Below are positions 1 through 10,935 of a DNA stretch of 64,000 nucleotides, piece by piece. The stretch's first letter is position 1; each line of letters begins with the position of its first letter. The translations under genes were made by a program, and so were the position numbers. Origin of the DNA: [Mycobacterium] crassicus. GTDB lineage: Bacteria; Actinomycetota; Actinomycetes; Mycobacteriales; Mycobacteriaceae. The stretch lies in assembly GCF_020181615.1 (NCBI RefSeq), contig NZ_CP084029.1, forward strand, positions 2,033,882-2,097,881. Direction: 5' to 3'. The notes below the pieces were generated by a model. That model did no database searches, had not been told where the DNA came from, and was given only the letters and a program-made list of their open reading frames with translations.

Positions 1-2
1 TC

Positions 3-392
3 GCGTTGGGCGGTGTCGTGGAGTCCGGTGCCGACATCGTGGCCCGCCACACCGGCCTGGCGGCCGCCCTGGCCGAAGCGGATCTGCTCGTCACCGGTGA
101 GGGCCGCTTCGATGAGCAGTCGCTGCACGGCAAGGTGATCGGTTCGCTGGCAGCCGCGGCCCGCCGGCGTGAACGGGAACTGCCGGTGCTGGTGCTGGCC
201 GGGCAGATCGGGCTGGACGAGCCGGCGCTTCGGTCGGCCGGCATCGCGGTGGCCCGGGCGATCGCCGACCATGCCGGTTCGGTGCGGTTGGCCCTGGTGG
301 ACGCGGCCAACCAGCTGATCGGCTTGGCCACAGTGACGTCGTCGCAGATCGGCAGCCGACCGGCAGGTTCCCAGCAGCCTGCGGATCCGTAG
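3..392 (+). CDS. Glycerate kinase, C-terminal part (cut by window edge)
   Basis: The reading frame enters from the left edge and stops at 392, giving about 129 C-terminal residues. The segment contains the glycerate kinase (GlxK family) signatures [18 protein letters not shown] and [15 protein letters not shown] text (here [14 protein letters not shown]). The enzyme phosphorylates glycerate to phosphoglycerate in the cytoplasm. The position directly upstream of an ErpA-type gene matches Rv2205c in M. tuberculosis. The N-terminal half lies outside the window. The last about 20 residues are Ser/Pro/Gln-rich and look like a non-conserved tail. Confidence 0.85.
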   Translation, partial: ALGGVVESGADIVARHTGLAAALAEADLLVTGEGRFDEQSLHGKVIGSLAAAARRRERELPVLVLAGQIGLDEPALRSAGIAVARAIADHAGSVRLALVDAANQLIGLATVTSSQIGSRPAGSQQPADP

Positions 393-487
393 CACGCCGC
401 CTGTGCAAGGTATCGTTGTGGCGGTGGGCTCCGGCCGTCCGAGTCGAGGAATGCCCACCCCGTGATCAACCGCAATAGGGAGACGCA

Positions 488-844
488 ATGACTGTTCAGG
501 ATCAGTCGACCACCGAGGCCAACGGCATCGTTTTGACCGATGAGGCCGCAGCCAAAGTGAAGTCGCTGCTGGCACAGGAAGGCCGTGACGACCTGACCCT
601 GCGCATCTCGGTTCAGCCCGGAGGCTGCGCCGGCCTGCGCTACAACCTGTTCTTCGACGATCGCACCCTCGACGGTGACGTGATCACCGACTTCAACGGT
701 GTGAAGCTGGCCGTCGACCGGATGAGCGCGCCGTACCTGCAGGGTGCCGAGATCGGCTACGCCGACCAGATCGACAAGCAGGGCTTCACGATCGAGAACC
801 CCAACGCCGGCGGCTCGTGCTCGTGCGGCGACTCGTTCAACTGA
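488..844 (+). CDS. erpA: ErpA/HesB-type iron-sulfur cluster insertion protein
   Basis: This is a 118-residue A-type Fe-S carrier. Its three conserved cysteines are visible, one in GGCAGLRY (about residue 48) and two in the C-terminal GGSCSCGDSF. They bind a cluster and pass it to apoproteins. Size and motifs fit the HesB/IscA/ErpA family. The ATG at 488 follows a purine-rich AGGGAGA ribosome-binding site. The gene stands alone, with about 95 bp before it and 176 bp after it. The family is clear, but the choice of ErpA over IscA rests on actinobacterial annotation practice (Rv2204c). Confidence 0.9.
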   Translation: MTVQDQSTTEANGIVLTDEAAAKVKSLLAQEGRDDLTLRISVQPGGCAGLRYNLFFDDRTLDGDVITDFNGVKLAVDRMSAPYLQGAEIGYADQIDKQGFTIENPNAGGSCSCGDSFN

Positions 845-906
845 ACGCCTAGCGCGGCCTGACGCCCGGCCCGCCCGGGCGAGGTCTCGTTTGTCCACAA
901 GATTGA

Positions 907-1995
<1,089 letters not shown>

Positions 1996-2034
1996 TTGCG
2001 CCGAGCAGCCCCCGCAAGCGGGAGGTGCCCGTAA

Positions 2035-2072
2035 CCAAAGCCCCCGAATTCAGCGGAATTCGGGGGCTTTGG
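2035..2072. terminator. Bidirectional hairpin between adoK and asnB
   Basis: A perfect 17-bp inverted repeat (left arm 2035-2051, loop AGCG, right arm 2056-2072) lies between two converging genes. The arms read CCAAAGCCCCCGAATTC and its complement. There is no long T tract on the adoK side; on the asnB side the stem itself supplies CTTTGG. It probably ends transcription from both sides, as mycobacterial terminators often lack a U tail. Confidence 0.75.
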
Positions 2073-2101
2073 TGTCTGCTCGTGCGCCGGAGTCGCCCGC
2101 G

Positions 2102-4066
2102 TCAGATCTGCACGGGGTAGTGCGGCTCGCTGATGGTCGGCACCACGCTGCGCTCGATGAAGATCGCGTACCAGAGCATGAAGATCAACACGGTCCACAG
2201 TCGGCGACTGTGATCGGCGGTACCGGTGCGGTGTTCGTCGAGCATGGTGCGCACCGCGGCGACATCGACCAGGTGACCCGCGCCGGTGGCGTCCACCGTG
2301 GCGTAGGCCCACTCCACCAGCACCCCGGTGCGCAGCCAGTGCCGGATCGGCACCGGGAACCCGAGCTTGGCCCGGTTGAGCACGTGCGCGGGCACGATCG
2401 GTTCCAGCGCCCGGCGCAGCGCGTACTTGGTGGTGGTGCGGGTGATCTTGGCCGACACCGGCAACCGCGACGCCACCGCGAACACCTCGGGGTCCAGGAA
2501 CGGCACCCGCAGCTCCAGGGAGTTGGCCATCGTCATCTTGTCGGCCTTGACCAGGATGTCGCCGCGCAGCCAGGTGAGCAGGTCGATGTGCTGCATGCGG
2601 GCGACCGGATCCCAGCCCGCCGATTCGGCGTACAGCGGCGCCGTGACGTCGGTGTGGGTCCAGTCGGGGGAGAAGCCGCGCAGCACGGCTCGCAGCTGCT
2701 CGTCGGAGAAACTGCGGGCGTTTCCGTAGTAGCGCTCCTCCAGCGTCAGCGATCCGCGGTGCAGCAGGCTCTTGCCGCGCATGCCCTCGGGGAGCGGCTT
2801 GGACACTTTGCCCATCGAGCGGCGCACCGGCGCGGGCAGGTAGTCGAACGGCCGCAGCGACAGCGGTTCGCGGTAGATGGTGTAGCCGCCGAACAGCTCG
2901 TCGGCGCCCTCTCCGGAGAGCACCACTTTGACGTGCTTGCGGGCTTCCCGGGCGATGAAGTACAGCGGGACCAGGGCGGGGTCGGCCACCGGGTCGTCGA
3001 GGTACCAGACGATCTCCGGCAGCGCGCCGACGAATTCCTCGGGCGAGACCACCTTGGTCACGTGCCGTGCGCCGATCGCCTCGGCCGAGGCCACCGCCAC
3101 GTCGACCTCGGAGAATCCCTCCCGTTCGAAGCCGGTGGTGAAGGTGATCAGCTTCGGGTTGTGCCGGATCGCCAGCGCTGCGATCGCCGTCGAGTCGATC
3201 CCGCCGGACAGGAACGCCCCGACTGTGACGTCGGCGCGCATGTGCTTGGCCACCGAGTCCTCCAGCACCGCGGTGATCTCGTCGTAGCGGGCCTGCTCGG
3301 TGTCCCGGGTGATCGGGACGGCGTTGAACCGCGGCGTGAAGTACCGGGTGACCTCCGGGGTGCCGCCGGGACGGATCCGGGCGTAGCAGCCCGACTCCAG
3401 CCGTCTGACCCCGCGGTGCAGGGTTTCCGGCTCTGGGACGTACTGCAGCACCGTGTAATGCTGCAGGGCGCGCAGGTCAAGGCCGGTGTCGCTGGTGTCG
3501 AAACCCACCTGCTCGGCCAGGTCCAGCAGGCATTTCTTCTCGCTGCCCACCACGGTGCCGCCCGGCCCGGTCGCCATGAACAGCGGCTTGATACCGAACG
3601 GATCCCGGGCGCAGAACAGCTCACCGGTCGCGTTGTCCCAGATCGCGAAGGCGAACATGCCCCGTAGCCGGGTCAGCACATCGGTGCCCCAGTGGTGGTA
3701 GCCGGCGACGATCGCCTCGCCGTCGCCGTCTGTCGCGAACACCGCGCCGTGCTCGGCGGCCAGCTGCTCGCGTAGTTCCAGGTAGTTGTAGATCTCGCCG
3801 TTGAACACCAGCTCGTAGCGGGCCGGGGCTTCGGGCGGTCCCCACTGCATGGGTTGGTGGGAGTGGGCGATGTCGATGAACGACAGGCGGTTGAAGCCGA
3901 ACACCACGTGCTCGCCGGCCCAGCTGCCGCCCGGCTCGTCAGGCCCGCGATGCCGCATCAAATGGGTCGCCCGGGCAACGGCCGCGGAGATATCAGCGGC
4001 ACCGGCGGCCGGGTCGGGGTTGGCGGTGCCGGCCGGGGCACGCACGAAGGCCAGCAGTCCACACAT
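2102..4066 (-). CDS. asnB: Asparagine synthetase (glutamine-hydrolysing)
   Basis: This 654-residue class II glutamine amidotransferase makes asparagine from aspartate, glutamine and ATP. The mature N-terminus begins MCGLLAFV, so Cys2 is the glutaminase nucleophile. The PP-loop FLSGGIDSTAIAALA at about residue 285 is the AMP-forming synthetase site. Length and N-terminus match actinobacterial AsnB (Rv2201). The ATG at 4066 fixes the start because Cys2 must be exposed after Met removal. The gene converges with adoK and diverges from ctaC. A CATACT hexamer lies just upstream and could make a short-leader transcript. Confidence 0.93.
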   Translation of the reverse strand: MCGLLAFVRAPAGTANPDPAAGAADISAAVARATHLMRHRGPDEPGGSWAGEHVVFGFNRLSFIDIAHSHQPMQWGPPEAPARYELVFNGEIYNYLELREQLAAEHGAVFATDGDGEAIVAGYHHWGTDVLTRLRGMFAFAIWDNATGELFCARDPFGIKPLFMATGPGGTVVGSEKKCLLDLAEQVGFDTSDTGLDLRALQHYTVLQYVPEPETLHRGVRRLESGCYARIRPGGTPEVTRYFTPRFNAVPITRDTEQARYDEITAVLEDSVAKHMRADVTVGAFLSGGIDSTAIAALAIRHNPKLITFTTGFEREGFSEVDVAVASAEAIGARHVTKVVSPEEFVGALPEIVWYLDDPVADPALVPLYFIAREARKHVKVVLSGEGADELFGGYTIYREPLSLRPFDYLPAPVRRSMGKVSKPLPEGMRGKSLLHRGSLTLEERYYGNARSFSDEQLRAVLRGFSPDWTHTDVTAPLYAESAGWDPVARMQHIDLLTWLRGDILVKADKMTMANSLELRVPFLDPEVFAVASRLPVSAKITRTTTKYALRRALEPIVPAHVLNRAKLGFPVPIRHWLRTGVLVEWAYATVDATGAGHLVDVAAVRTMLDEHRTGTADHSRRLWTVLIFMLWYAIFIERSVVPTISEPHYPVQI

Positions 4067-4293
4067 CGGGTCCTAGTATGCCGCACCGGTATCGGCCCGC
4101 CGGCCATGTAGGCCTGGGTGGGGCGCGGGCGGGCGGGCAGGGCCCCGGGAAGGCTGAGCCGCCGGTCAACCCACGCCATGCCGCCCAACCGGCAGGTACA
4201 TAGAACCAACGTGGTCCGGTGGTCTACGCTGCGTAGTATTCGACTGCTCCGCCGGGTCAGTCGGCCCGTTCTGTGACTCGAGGAGGCACCAAC
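4067..4293. promoter_or_regulatory. Divergent asnB / ctaC promoter region
   Basis: These 227 bp separate two divergently transcribed genes and must hold both promoters. On the minus strand CATACT lies 8 bases before the asnB ATG. On the plus side GTAGTATTC-like AT-richer sequence (about 4231-4241) lies about 55 bases before the ctaC start, and a strong AGGAGG at 4281-4286 precedes GTG 4294. No coding sequence is convincing here. Confidence 0.4.
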
Positions 4294-5352
4294 GTGACAC
4301 GCCGCGGGCAGGGCGCTGTGCTCAGCCGTCTGCTTCGACCGCTGGCGGGGGCCGGCGTACTCGGTCTGCTGGCGGTGACGCTCAGCGGTTGCAGCTTCGA
4401 CTGGACCGATGTGGTCGGTTTCGGCTGGCCCAAGGGCATCACCCCGGAGGCCGAGGCCAACTACCAGCTGTGGATCGGCATGGTCATCGCTTCGGTGGTC
4501 ATCGGCGGCATGGTGTGGGGAATGATCTTCTGGTCGATGATCTTCCACCGCAAGAAGGCGACCGACACCGAGCTGCCGCGCCAGTTCGGCTACAACATGC
4601 CGCTGGAGCTGGGCCTGACGGTCATTCCGTTCCTGGCCATCGCGGTGATCTTCTACTTCACCGTGGTCGTGCAGGAGAAGATGCTGCACCACGAGTCCAA
4701 CCCCGAGGTCGTCGTCGACGTCACCGCCTTCCAGTGGAACTGGAAGTTCGGCTACCAGAAGGTCGACTTCCACGACGGCACCCTCAAGTACGACGGCTGG
4801 GACCAGGCCCGCAAGGACGCCATGTCCTCCAAGCCCGAGGGCGTCGACGAGCACGGCAAAGCGCTGGTCGGGCCGATCCGCGGACTCAACCCCGACGACC
4901 GCACCTACCTGAACTTCAGCAAGATCGAGACACTCGGCACGACCAGCGAGGTCCCGGTTCTGGTGGTGCCCAGCGGCAAGCGCATCGAGTTCGTGTTGAA
5001 CTCCGCCGATGTGATCCACGCCTTCTGGGTGCCCGAGTTCCTGTTCAAGCGTGACGTCATCGCCTGGCCCGAGCGCAACAACCAGGTGAACACCTTCCAG
5101 GTCTCGGAGATCACCAAGGAAGGCGCTTTCGTCGGCCACTGCGCCGAGATGTGCGGTACGTACCACGCGATGATGAACTTCGAGGTCCGGGTGGTCTCGC
5201 CTAACGACTTCAAGGCGTACCTCGGGCAGCGGATGGCGGGGAAGACCAACGCGGAGGCGTTGGAGGCGATCAACCAGGATCCGTTGGCTACCTCCACGTT
5301 CCCGTTTGACAGCCGCCGTGGCCTGCTAGCCCCCCAAGCCAGCGACAAGTAG
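4294..5352 (+). CDS. ctaC: Cytochrome c oxidase subunit II (aa3-type), lipoprotein
   Basis: CtaC carries the CuA centre of the aa3 terminal oxidase. The start GTG 4294 is set by the AGGAGG 7 bases upstream, giving 352 residues; an in-frame GTG at 4273 has no such site. The N-terminus is a lipoprotein signal ending LSGC (Cys33). Two membrane helices follow (about 50-75 and 95-120), then a periplasmic cupredoxin domain. The CuA motif [13 protein letters not shown] near residue 290 contains both Cys, the His and the Met ligands. An extended loop between the helices and the CuA site is typical of actinobacteria. The gene is followed 13 bp later by ctaF. Together with ctaE and qcrCAB across the window it forms the bcc-aa3 supercomplex. 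Confidence 0.95.
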   Translation: MTRRGQGAVLSRLLRPLAGAGVLGLLAVTLSGCSFDWTDVVGFGWPKGITPEAEANYQLWIGMVIASVVIGGMVWGMIFWSMIFHRKKATDTELPRQFGYNMPLELGLTVIPFLAIAVIFYFTVVVQEKMLHHESNPEVVVDVTAFQWNWKFGYQKVDFHDGTLKYDGWDQARKDAMSSKPEGVDEHGKALVGPIRGLNPDDRTYLNFSKIETLGTTSEVPVLVVPSGKRIEFVLNSADVIHAFWVPEFLFKRDVIAWPERNNQVNTFQVSEITKEGAFVGHCAEMCGTYHAMMNFEVRVVSPNDFKAYLGQRMAGKTNAEALEAINQDPLATSTFPFDSRRGLLAPQASDK

Positions 5353-5365
5353 GGACGACCTCCAA

Positions 5366-5785
5366 ATGCGCATCGAATCAAGGCTGTTCGAGTTCGTGGC
5401 CACCTTCTTCGTGGTGGTCGGCGTGATCTACGCGGTCCTCACGGCGAAGTTCGCCACCGGCGGCGTCGAGTGGGCCGGCACCACCGCGCTGTTCCTGACC
5501 GGGGCGATGGCCATGATCGTGGCCACCTTCTTCCGGTTCGTGGCACGCCGTCTGGACACCCGCCCCGAGGACTACGAGGCGGCCGAGATCAGTGACGGTG
5601 CCGGCGAGCTGGGCTTCTTCAGCCCGCACAGCTGGTGGCCGATCCTGATCGCATTGGCGTTCTCAGTGGTGGCCGTCGGCGTCGCGTTATGGCTGCCGTG
5701 GCTGTTCGGGTTCGGGATCCTGATGGTCATCGCGGCCGCGGGCGGCCTGGTCTTCGAGTACTACATCGGGCCCGAGAAGCACTGA
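5366..5785 (+). CDS. ctaF: Cytochrome c oxidase polypeptide IV (actinobacterial)
   Basis: CtaF is a 139-residue, four-helix membrane subunit specific to the actinobacterial aa3 oxidase; the length is identical to Rv2199c. Hydrophobic segments lie at about 8-28, 35-58, 88-110 and 112-132. ATG 5366 follows GGACGACC, 13 bp behind the ctaC stop, so the two genes are co-transcribed. No catalytic residues are expected. The assignment rests on length, topology and its place directly after ctaC. Confidence 0.92.
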   Translation: MRIESRLFEFVATFFVVVGVIYAVLTAKFATGGVEWAGTTALFLTGAMAMIVATFFRFVARRLDTRPEDYEAAEISDGAGELGFFSPHSWWPILIALAFSVVAVGVALWLPWLFGFGILMVIAAAGGLVFEYYIGPEKH

Positions 5786-5922
5786 CCTGGTCCGTCGGGC
5801 CGCCGTGTCGACCTACCTGGGTAGGGTGGCCGGTGCACAATGACCAAGGGCGGTTGATATTGACCGCGGCAGGTCACGGTGTGGCGCGTGTGGGCGCTGC
5901 GGTTGGAAGAGGATAAGCGGGA

Positions 5923-6825
5923 ATGAGCGGGCCGAATCCCCCGGAGCCGGGCTCTGGAGACGAAGACCCCGGCGTCGGTCAGTCGGCTTCGGACTTGGCC
6001 CCGGAGATGGCCGGAGGAATCCCCGGCGACGACATTCCGGCGATCGACGAGATCGGCGCCTCCACTCCCGCCGGGTCCCCGGACAACACGGCGTACTCGC
6101 AGGCCTATTCGGCCCCCGAGCCGGAGCAGTTCCTGAGCGGTCCGTACGTGCCGGTCGATCCCCGGCTGTACGACTACGACAGCTACGACGCACCCGAGGA
6201 GCCGGACCCGCACGCCAAGACGCCGCGGTGGCCCTGGGTGGTCGGTGTCACGGTGATCATCGCCGCGGTCTCGCTGGTGGTGTCGGTCGCACTGTTGTTC
6301 GCGCGCACCGAGACCCACGACCTGGCCACACCGGAGACGGCGACCTCGACGGCGTTGTTGCCGCCGGTGCACGACGAGATCACCAAGACCTCGCCGACCA
6401 CCACACCGCCACCTCCGCCGCCGCCGACCAGCGAGGAGCCGCCGCCTCCGCCGCCGCCGACCAGCGAGGAGCCGCCGCCTCCGCCACCGGTGGAGGTCCC
6501 GGCACCCGAGCCATCCGCCACGACACCGGAGCCCACCACGACCACACAGGCGAAGCCCATGCAGGTGACCTACTCGGTGACCGGAACCAAGGCACCGTTC
6601 GACCAGATCACGATCACCTACGTCGACGCCTCCGGGCAACGGCGTACCCAGCGCAACGCCTACATCCCGTGGTCGCTGACGCTGACACCGATCTCCCAGT
6701 CGGAGGTCGGCTCGGTGGAGGCCTCCAGCATGCTGCGGCTGAGCAAGCTGAACTGCTCGATCACCAGCAGTGACGGTAGGGTGCTGTCCTCCAACAGCAA
6801 CGACGCACCGGCGACGAGCTGCTGA
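5923..6825 (+). CDS. mmpS3: MmpS3-type membrane protein with proline-rich linker
   Basis: The protein has 300 residues: an acidic cytoplasmic N-terminus (1-100), one membrane helix (about 104-130, with [15 protein letters not shown]), a proline-rich stalk and a C-terminal MmpS domain (about 205-290). The stalk contains two exact copies of [11 protein letters not shown], encoded by 33-bp tandem units at 6406-6471. MmpS proteins usually assist MmpL exporters, but MmpS3 has no adjacent mmpL. Its place after ctaC-ctaF and before a membrane protein is conserved in mycobacteria (Rv2198c). The ATG at 5923 follows GGATAAGCGGGA. Confidence 0.9.
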   Translation: MSGPNPPEPGSGDEDPGVGQSASDLAPEMAGGIPGDDIPAIDEIGASTPAGSPDNTAYSQAYSAPEPEQFLSGPYVPVDPRLYDYDSYDAPEEPDPHAKTPRWPWVVGVTVIIAAVSLVVSVALLFARTETHDLATPETATSTALLPPVHDEITKTSPTTTPPPPPPPTSEEPPPPPPPTSEEPPPPPPVEVPAPEPSATTPEPTTTTQAKPMQVTYSVTGTKAPFDQITITYVDASGQRRTQRNAYIPWSLTLTPISQSEVGSVEASSMLRLSKLNCSITSSDGRVLSSNSNDAPATSC

Positions 6826-7463
6826 TGGCCGGCAGAAACATGGCAGATCGTTTCGCCGGGCCGGGGTATTCCCCGGAGGTGGTGGACCGCGTCCTGCTCG
6901 GGGTGTGCGCCGCGATCTGGCTGGCGCTGCTGGGCATGGGCGTGGCGGCGACCGTGGCGCTGGTGGACCTGGGGCGGGGTTTTCACCAGCCGGCCGAGAA
7001 CTCGCACAACGGCCTGCTCTACATCGTCATCGGCATCTCCGCGCTGGTGATCCTGGCCGCCATCCCGGTGCTGCTGCGGGCCCGTCAGACCGGTGCGACC
7101 CGGCCGCCGACCGGCTTGGGCTCGCAGGCCACCGCCGGGCCGCCGATCCGGCGGAACGGGCCGGTGCCGCAGCGCGGATTCGACTCGCCGGGACGCCGGG
7201 GCGCCACCGAGCGCGTCGCGCTGCCCAACCAGGCCCAGGTGGACCGGGTGCTGCTGCGGGGGATCACGGTGCTGGCCAGCGCTGTCGGCGGCGCCTTGAC
7301 TGTGGTTGCCCTGGCCACCTACCTGATGGCTATCGGCAAGGACACCGGCTCCTGGGTCACCTACGGGGTGGCCGGCGCCATCACGCTGGCCATGCCGGTG
7401 ATTCCGTGGCTGTACCTCCGTCGGCTCGGCGAAGTCCTGGTACTGCCGTCCCGCTTCGGTTGA
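6825..7463 (+). CDS. Conserved four-helix membrane protein (Rv2197c-like)
   Basis: The 212-residue protein has membrane segments at about 21-45, 62-85, 143-165 and 178-195, with a basic Arg/Pro-rich loop between helices 2 and 3. Its ATG overlaps the mmpS3 stop by one base (TGATG), so it is translationally coupled. Function is unknown. Co-conservation with ctaC-ctaF-mmpS3 in mycobacteria suggests an envelope or respiratory accessory role, but nothing in the sequence shows a reaction. Confidence 0.8.
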   Translation: MAGRNMADRFAGPGYSPEVVDRVLLGVCAAIWLALLGMGVAATVALVDLGRGFHQPAENSHNGLLYIVIGISALVILAAIPVLLRARQTGATRPPTGLGSQATAGPPIRRNGPVPQRGFDSPGRRGATERVALPNQAQVDRVLLRGITVLASAVGGALTVVALATYLMAIGKDTGSWVTYGVAGAITLAMPVIPWLYLRRLGEVLVLPSRFG

Positions 7464-7473
7464 CCGGGTGGCC

Positions 7474-8085
7474 TCAGGGCCACAGCAGCGTGCTCGACCA
7501 GCCCGCCTCGTCGCGTTCGTAACGCAGCCGCAGGTGTCGGCGACCCGGATCGGACTGCCAGAACTCGACCGTGTCGGCCCGCACCGCATATGACACCCAG
7601 TCGTCGGGTACCAGGCCGGGGGACTGGTCGAGCTCGTGTCGTGCCTTCGCCAGCGCCTCGACGACTTCGGCGGGATCGCAGTAGGGCTGGCTCTGGCGCC
7701 CGGTGAGCGCCATCGCCTGCGCTGCGTCGGAACGGGCCAGGAAGTCATCGGCCGTCACCCGGGGCGGATCGGCCTGCGCGGTGCCCTCGATCCTGATCTG
7801 CCGGCCTACCGCGGGCCAGTAGAAGGTAAGCGTCACAGCCGGATTGCGGGCGAGTTCGGCGCCCTTACGGCTGACCGCGCTGACCGCGAAATGCCAACCG
7901 TCCTCATCGATGTCCTTGAGGATCAACACCCGCGCCGAGGGCCGAGCGCCGGACACGGTGGACACCGTCATCGCATGGGGTTCGGTGACACCGCTGTCGA
8001 TGGCATGCAGCAGCCACCCGATGAAGAGTTCGAGCGGATCCTCGGGTGCCTGCGCCGGATCGAATTCCGGGGCGGCACAAACCAA
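7474..8085 (-). CDS. Pyridoxamine 5'-phosphate oxidase (PNPOx) family protein
   Basis: The protein of about 203 residues matches the PdxH fold order: DPLELFIGWLLHA near residue 16, then SARVLILKDID (FMN phosphate contact), SRKGAELARNP, and TLTFYWPAVGRQIRIEG (the FYW..L.RQVRIEG motif). The C-terminal RRHLRLRY occupies the place of the PLP-contacting R-x-H. This supports a real PNP/PMP oxidase or a close FMN enzyme. It is shorter at the N-terminus than E. coli PdxH. The first usable start is TTG 8085, inside the T tract of the qcr terminator and without a Shine-Dalgarno site, so the true start is uncertain. The gene is not at this position in M. tuberculosis and looks like an insertion between the ctaC group and qcrB. 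Confidence 0.75.
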   Translation of the reverse strand: MVCAAPEFDPAQAPEDPLELFIGWLLHAIDSGVTEPHAMTVSTVSGARPSARVLILKDIDEDGWHFAVSAVSRKGAELARNPAVTLTFYWPAVGRQIRIEGTAQADPPRVTADDFLARSDAAQAMALTGRQSQPYCDPAEVVEALAKARHELDQSPGLVPDDWVSYAVRADTVEFWQSDPGRRHLRLRYERDEAGWSSTLLWP

Positions 8086-8123
8086 AACGGGCAGCCCGCG
8101 CAGTAATGCGCGCAGGCTGCCCG
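8081..8123 (-). terminator. Rho-independent terminator after qcrB
   Basis: On the minus strand, directly after the qcrB stop, an inverted repeat spans 8088-8123. The outer arms are GGGCAGCC/GGCTGCCC and the inner arms CGCGCA/TGCGCG around a TTAC loop, with a small bulge. It is followed by GTTTTGGTTT. The stem plus T tract is a canonical terminator for the ctaE-qcrCAB transcript. Confidence 0.75.
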
Positions 8124-8137
8124 TCGGCTGCGGCCTC

Positions 8138-9763
8138 CTAGTGCTGGCCGTTGCCGTTGGTTTCCTGGTGCTCGGCCAGCGCGGTCAGCGCCCGCCTCTC
8201 ACCGGCGTGTGCCGCCTCGGTGAGCAAGGCATCCTCGGCCACCGGGTCGGCGGTCAGGAAGCTGCCACGACCGGGGGCGCCGGCCGAGCCGAGCTTGTTC
8301 ATCCTCTTGGGCAACGGAGTCCCCTGGTATTCCAGCGGAATCGGGTGCCCGTGCTCGTCGACCGGGCCCAGCGGCTGGTGCAACTCGACGTAGGCACCGT
8401 GCGGCAGCCGCTTGATGATGCCGGTCTCGATGCCGTGCTCGAGCACATCGCGGTCACTGCGCTGCAAGCCGATGCACCAGCGGTAGGTGGCGAAGTAGAC
8501 CAGCGGCGGCAGCACCACCATCCCGATGCGGCCGATCCAGGTCGTCGCGTTCAGCGAGATGTGGAACTTCCACGCGATGATGTCGTTCATCGCGGCCAGG
8601 GTGAGCACCATGTAGAAGGTGATCGCCATGGCGCCGATCGCGGTCCGGACCGGAGCGTCCCGCGGCCGCTGCAGCAGGTTGTGGTGCGCGTAGTCGCCGG
8701 TGAACTTCTTCTCCAGGAACGGGTACAGCATCAGCAGGATGAAGACCGCGCCCATGATCAGCGCGACACCGACCGGGCCGGGCACGGTGTGTCCGAGGAA
8801 GTAGAACTCCCATGCCGGCCACAGACGGGCCAGACCCTCGGTCCACATCATGTAGAAGTCCGGCTGGCTACCCGCCGACACCTGAGACGGCCGGTAGGGG
8901 CCCAGGTTCCAGATCGCGTTGATCTGCAGCAGACCACCCATCAGGCCGAGGATGCCGGTGATGATCGCGAAGAACGCGCCGGACTTGATCGCGAAGACCG
9001 GCATCACCCGCACACCGACGACGTTGGTCTCGGTGCGGCCGGGCCCGGGGAACTGGGTGTGCTTCTGGAACCACACCAGCGCCATGTGCACGCCGATCAG
9101 GGCCAAGATGATGCCCGGGATCAGCAGGATGTGCAGGGCGTAGAGCCGGGGGATCAGGATGGTTCCCGGGAAGTCGCCGCCGAACAGCGCCCAGTGCAGC
9201 CACGTGCCGATGACCGGCATACCCAGCGTGATCGACGACAGCGCCGCCCGCAGGCCGATGCCCGACAGCAGGTCGTCGGGCAGCGAGTACCCGAAGTAGC
9301 CCTCGAACATGGCCAGGATCAACAGCAGCGACCCGATGACCCAGTTGGCCTCACGGGGACGGCGGAACGCGCCGGTGAAGAAGACGCGCGCCAGGTGCAC
9401 CATGATCGATGCGGCGAACATCAATGCCGCCCAGTGGTGGACCTGACGGACGAACAGTCCGCCGCGCACCTCGAAGGAGATGTTCAGCGCGGTCTCGTAC
9501 GCCCGCGACATCTGAATGCCGTTGAGCGGCTGGTAGACCCCTCGGTAGGTGACCTCGGCCATCGACGGGTCGAAGAACAGGGTCAGGTAGACGCCGGACA
9601 GCAGCAGGATGATGAAGCTGTACAGCGCGATCTCGCCGAGCAGGAACGACCAGTGCGTCGGGAAGACCTTGTTGAACTGGCGACGCAGCGCGGCAGCCGG
9701 GTGGTAGCGGGTGTCGATATCGTCTGCTTGACGGGCGAGCAGATCGCCGATTGCAGGGCTCAT
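8138..9763 (-). CDS. qcrB: Cytochrome bc1 (bcc) complex cytochrome b subunit
   Basis: QcrB (541 residues; Rv2196 is 549) is the di-heme b subunit that oxidises menaquinol. The N-terminal half shows the cytochrome b helices with heme ligands in regions such as [19 protein letters not shown] and [13 protein letters not shown]...HILLIPG. The C-terminal extension is characteristic of actinobacteria. The ATG overlaps the qcrA stop (ATGA at 9760-9763). QcrB is the established target of telacebec (Q203) in M. tuberculosis. It is the last gene of the operon before the terminator. Confidence 0.96.
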   Translation of the reverse strand: MSPAIGDLLARQADDIDTRYHPAAALRRQFNKVFPTHWSFLLGEIALYSFIILLLSGVYLTLFFDPSMAEVTYRGVYQPLNGIQMSRAYETALNISFEVRGGLFVRQVHHWAALMFAASIMVHLARVFFTGAFRRPREANWVIGSLLLILAMFEGYFGYSLPDDLLSGIGLRAALSSITLGMPVIGTWLHWALFGGDFPGTILIPRLYALHILLIPGIILALIGVHMALVWFQKHTQFPGPGRTETNVVGVRVMPVFAIKSGAFFAIITGILGLMGGLLQINAIWNLGPYRPSQVSAGSQPDFYMMWTEGLARLWPAWEFYFLGHTVPGPVGVALIMGAVFILLMLYPFLEKKFTGDYAHHNLLQRPRDAPVRTAIGAMAITFYMVLTLAAMNDIIAWKFHISLNATTWIGRIGMVVLPPLVYFATYRWCIGLQRSDRDVLEHGIETGIIKRLPHGAYVELHQPLGPVDEHGHPIPLEYQGTPLPKRMNKLGSAGAPGRGSFLTADPVAEDALLTEAAHAGERRALTALAEHQETNGNGQH

Positions 9764-10935
9764 GAGGTGCGCTCCCAGAAGGCCGGTCCGACAGGTTCGA
9801 CGAAGTCGCCGTTGGCGACCAGATGCCCGTTGGCGTCAACGGTGATCGGCAGCTGGGCCAGGGCACGCGCCGCCGGGCCGAAGACCGGCTTGGCGAAGTG
9901 CAGGGCGTCGAACTGCGACTGGTGGCACGGGCACAGAATGCGGTAGGTCTGCTGCTCGAACAGTGACGACGGGCAACCCAGGTGCGAGCAGATCTTGGTG
10001 TAGGCGAAGAAGTCTCCGTAGTTGAAGCTCTCCTGGCCCTGACGCTTCACCACCTTGGGCATGTCGTCGGGCCGGATGCGGATCAGCATCACGGGGTTGC
10101 GGACACCCATCATGATCTCGTGGAGTTTCTCGCGGGATTCCTCGGTGCTGCCGTCGCCGTCGGATTCCCGCCACGGGAAGACCGTCTCCATGCCGCCGGC
10201 GTCGATGTCCTGGGCACGCATCTTGATGAACGGCGCCGCAGCGCTCTGGCCGGTCGCCCGGGCCAGGTAGATGGTCTCGCCGTGGTAGCGCGGAGTCCAC
10301 CCCGACGTCCACAGCAGCGCCTTCTTGCCCTCAGCGGTGTCGACGACGGGCTTCCACGGGTTGTTGATGAGCCCGCCGGCGGCCGCGGCCACCGCGCCCA
10401 ATCCGAACGCACCGAAGCCGATGCCGATCGACGCACCGAGCAGCTTGCGCCGGCCGATGGTCGAGCCCTCGAAGGCGTCGGTCAGCTGGGCCGCCACCGT
10501 CTTGCGGTCCACCTCGGACGAACTGCCGTCGTGGCGCTCCTGAATGGTGATCTCTTCGGGGATGAACTTCTTGACGAACATCACCGCGCCGATGCCGATG
10601 AACAGCACCGACAATCCGAAAGTCAGCCCGTAGAGCGGAGTGGCCAGCGAGTAGGCCAACCCGTCGGGGGAGTCCACCGGCGCGTAGTGCCACGGCCAGA
10701 ACAGGAAGATCAGCAGCAGCGCCAGCCCGGAGGCGCCGGCGGCCAGGAACCATCCGGCGACGTGGCGTTCGGCCCGCCTCTCGGCGCGAGTCTCCTCGGC
10801 CGGCCAGCGCGGCTCCTTATAGATGGTGTTGACGCCGTCGATGCGTCCGCCGAGCTCGAGGAGCTCACCGGTGGTCATCTGCGCCAGCTGTGCCTCGTCC
10901 GGCATGCCGGCGACGTCTTTGCTGGTGTCGGTCAT
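9760..10935 (-). CDS. qcrA: Cytochrome bcc complex Rieske iron-sulfur subunit
   Basis: The protein has 391 residues from ATG 10935, whose first bases overlap the qcrC stop (ATGA). The [2Fe-2S] ligands sit in CSHLGCPSS and CPCHQSQFD near residues 325-350. Three membrane helices (about 60-80, 105-125 and 160-185) are typical of actinobacterial QcrA, which has more helices than the mitochondrial protein. It passes electrons from menaquinol to the c-type hemes of QcrC. A longer open frame runs upstream but overlaps qcrC, so the coupled start is preferred. Confidence 0.94.
   Translation of the reverse strand: MTDTSKDVAGMPDEAQLAQMTTGELLELGGRIDGVNTIYKEPRWPAEETRAERRAERHVAGWFLAAGASGLALLLIFLFWPWHYAPVDSPDGLAYSLATPLYGLTFGLSVLFIGIGAVMFVKKFIPEEITIQERHDGSSSEVDRKTVAAQLTDAFEGSTIGRRKLLGASIGIGFGAFGLGAVAAAAGGLINNPWKPVVDTAEGKKALLWTSGWTPRYHGETIYLARATGQSAAAPFIKMRAQDIDAGGMETVFPWRESDGDGSTEESREKLHEIMMGVRNPVMLIRIRPDDMPKVVKRQGQESFNYGDFFAYTKICSHLGCPSSLFEQQTYRILCPCHQSQFDALHFAKPVFGPAARALAQLPITVDANGHLVANGDFVEPVGPAFWERTS

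Noticed and set aside
2069..3667. 532-codon plus-strand open frame over asnB
   Set aside because: It mirrors the asnB codon structure, has no ribosome-binding site, and its composition is Gly/Arg/His-rich without motifs.
4273..4293. Upstream GTG start for ctaC
   Set aside because: It precedes the AGGAGG at 4281-4286; the lipoprotein signal begins normally from GTG 4294.
7844..9946. 700-codon plus-strand open frame
   Set aside because: It is antisense to qcrB and qcrA, whose motifs and ATGA coupling are clear; the plus-strand translation is Arg/Gln/His-rich and shows no family pattern. GC-rich third positions create such mirror frames.
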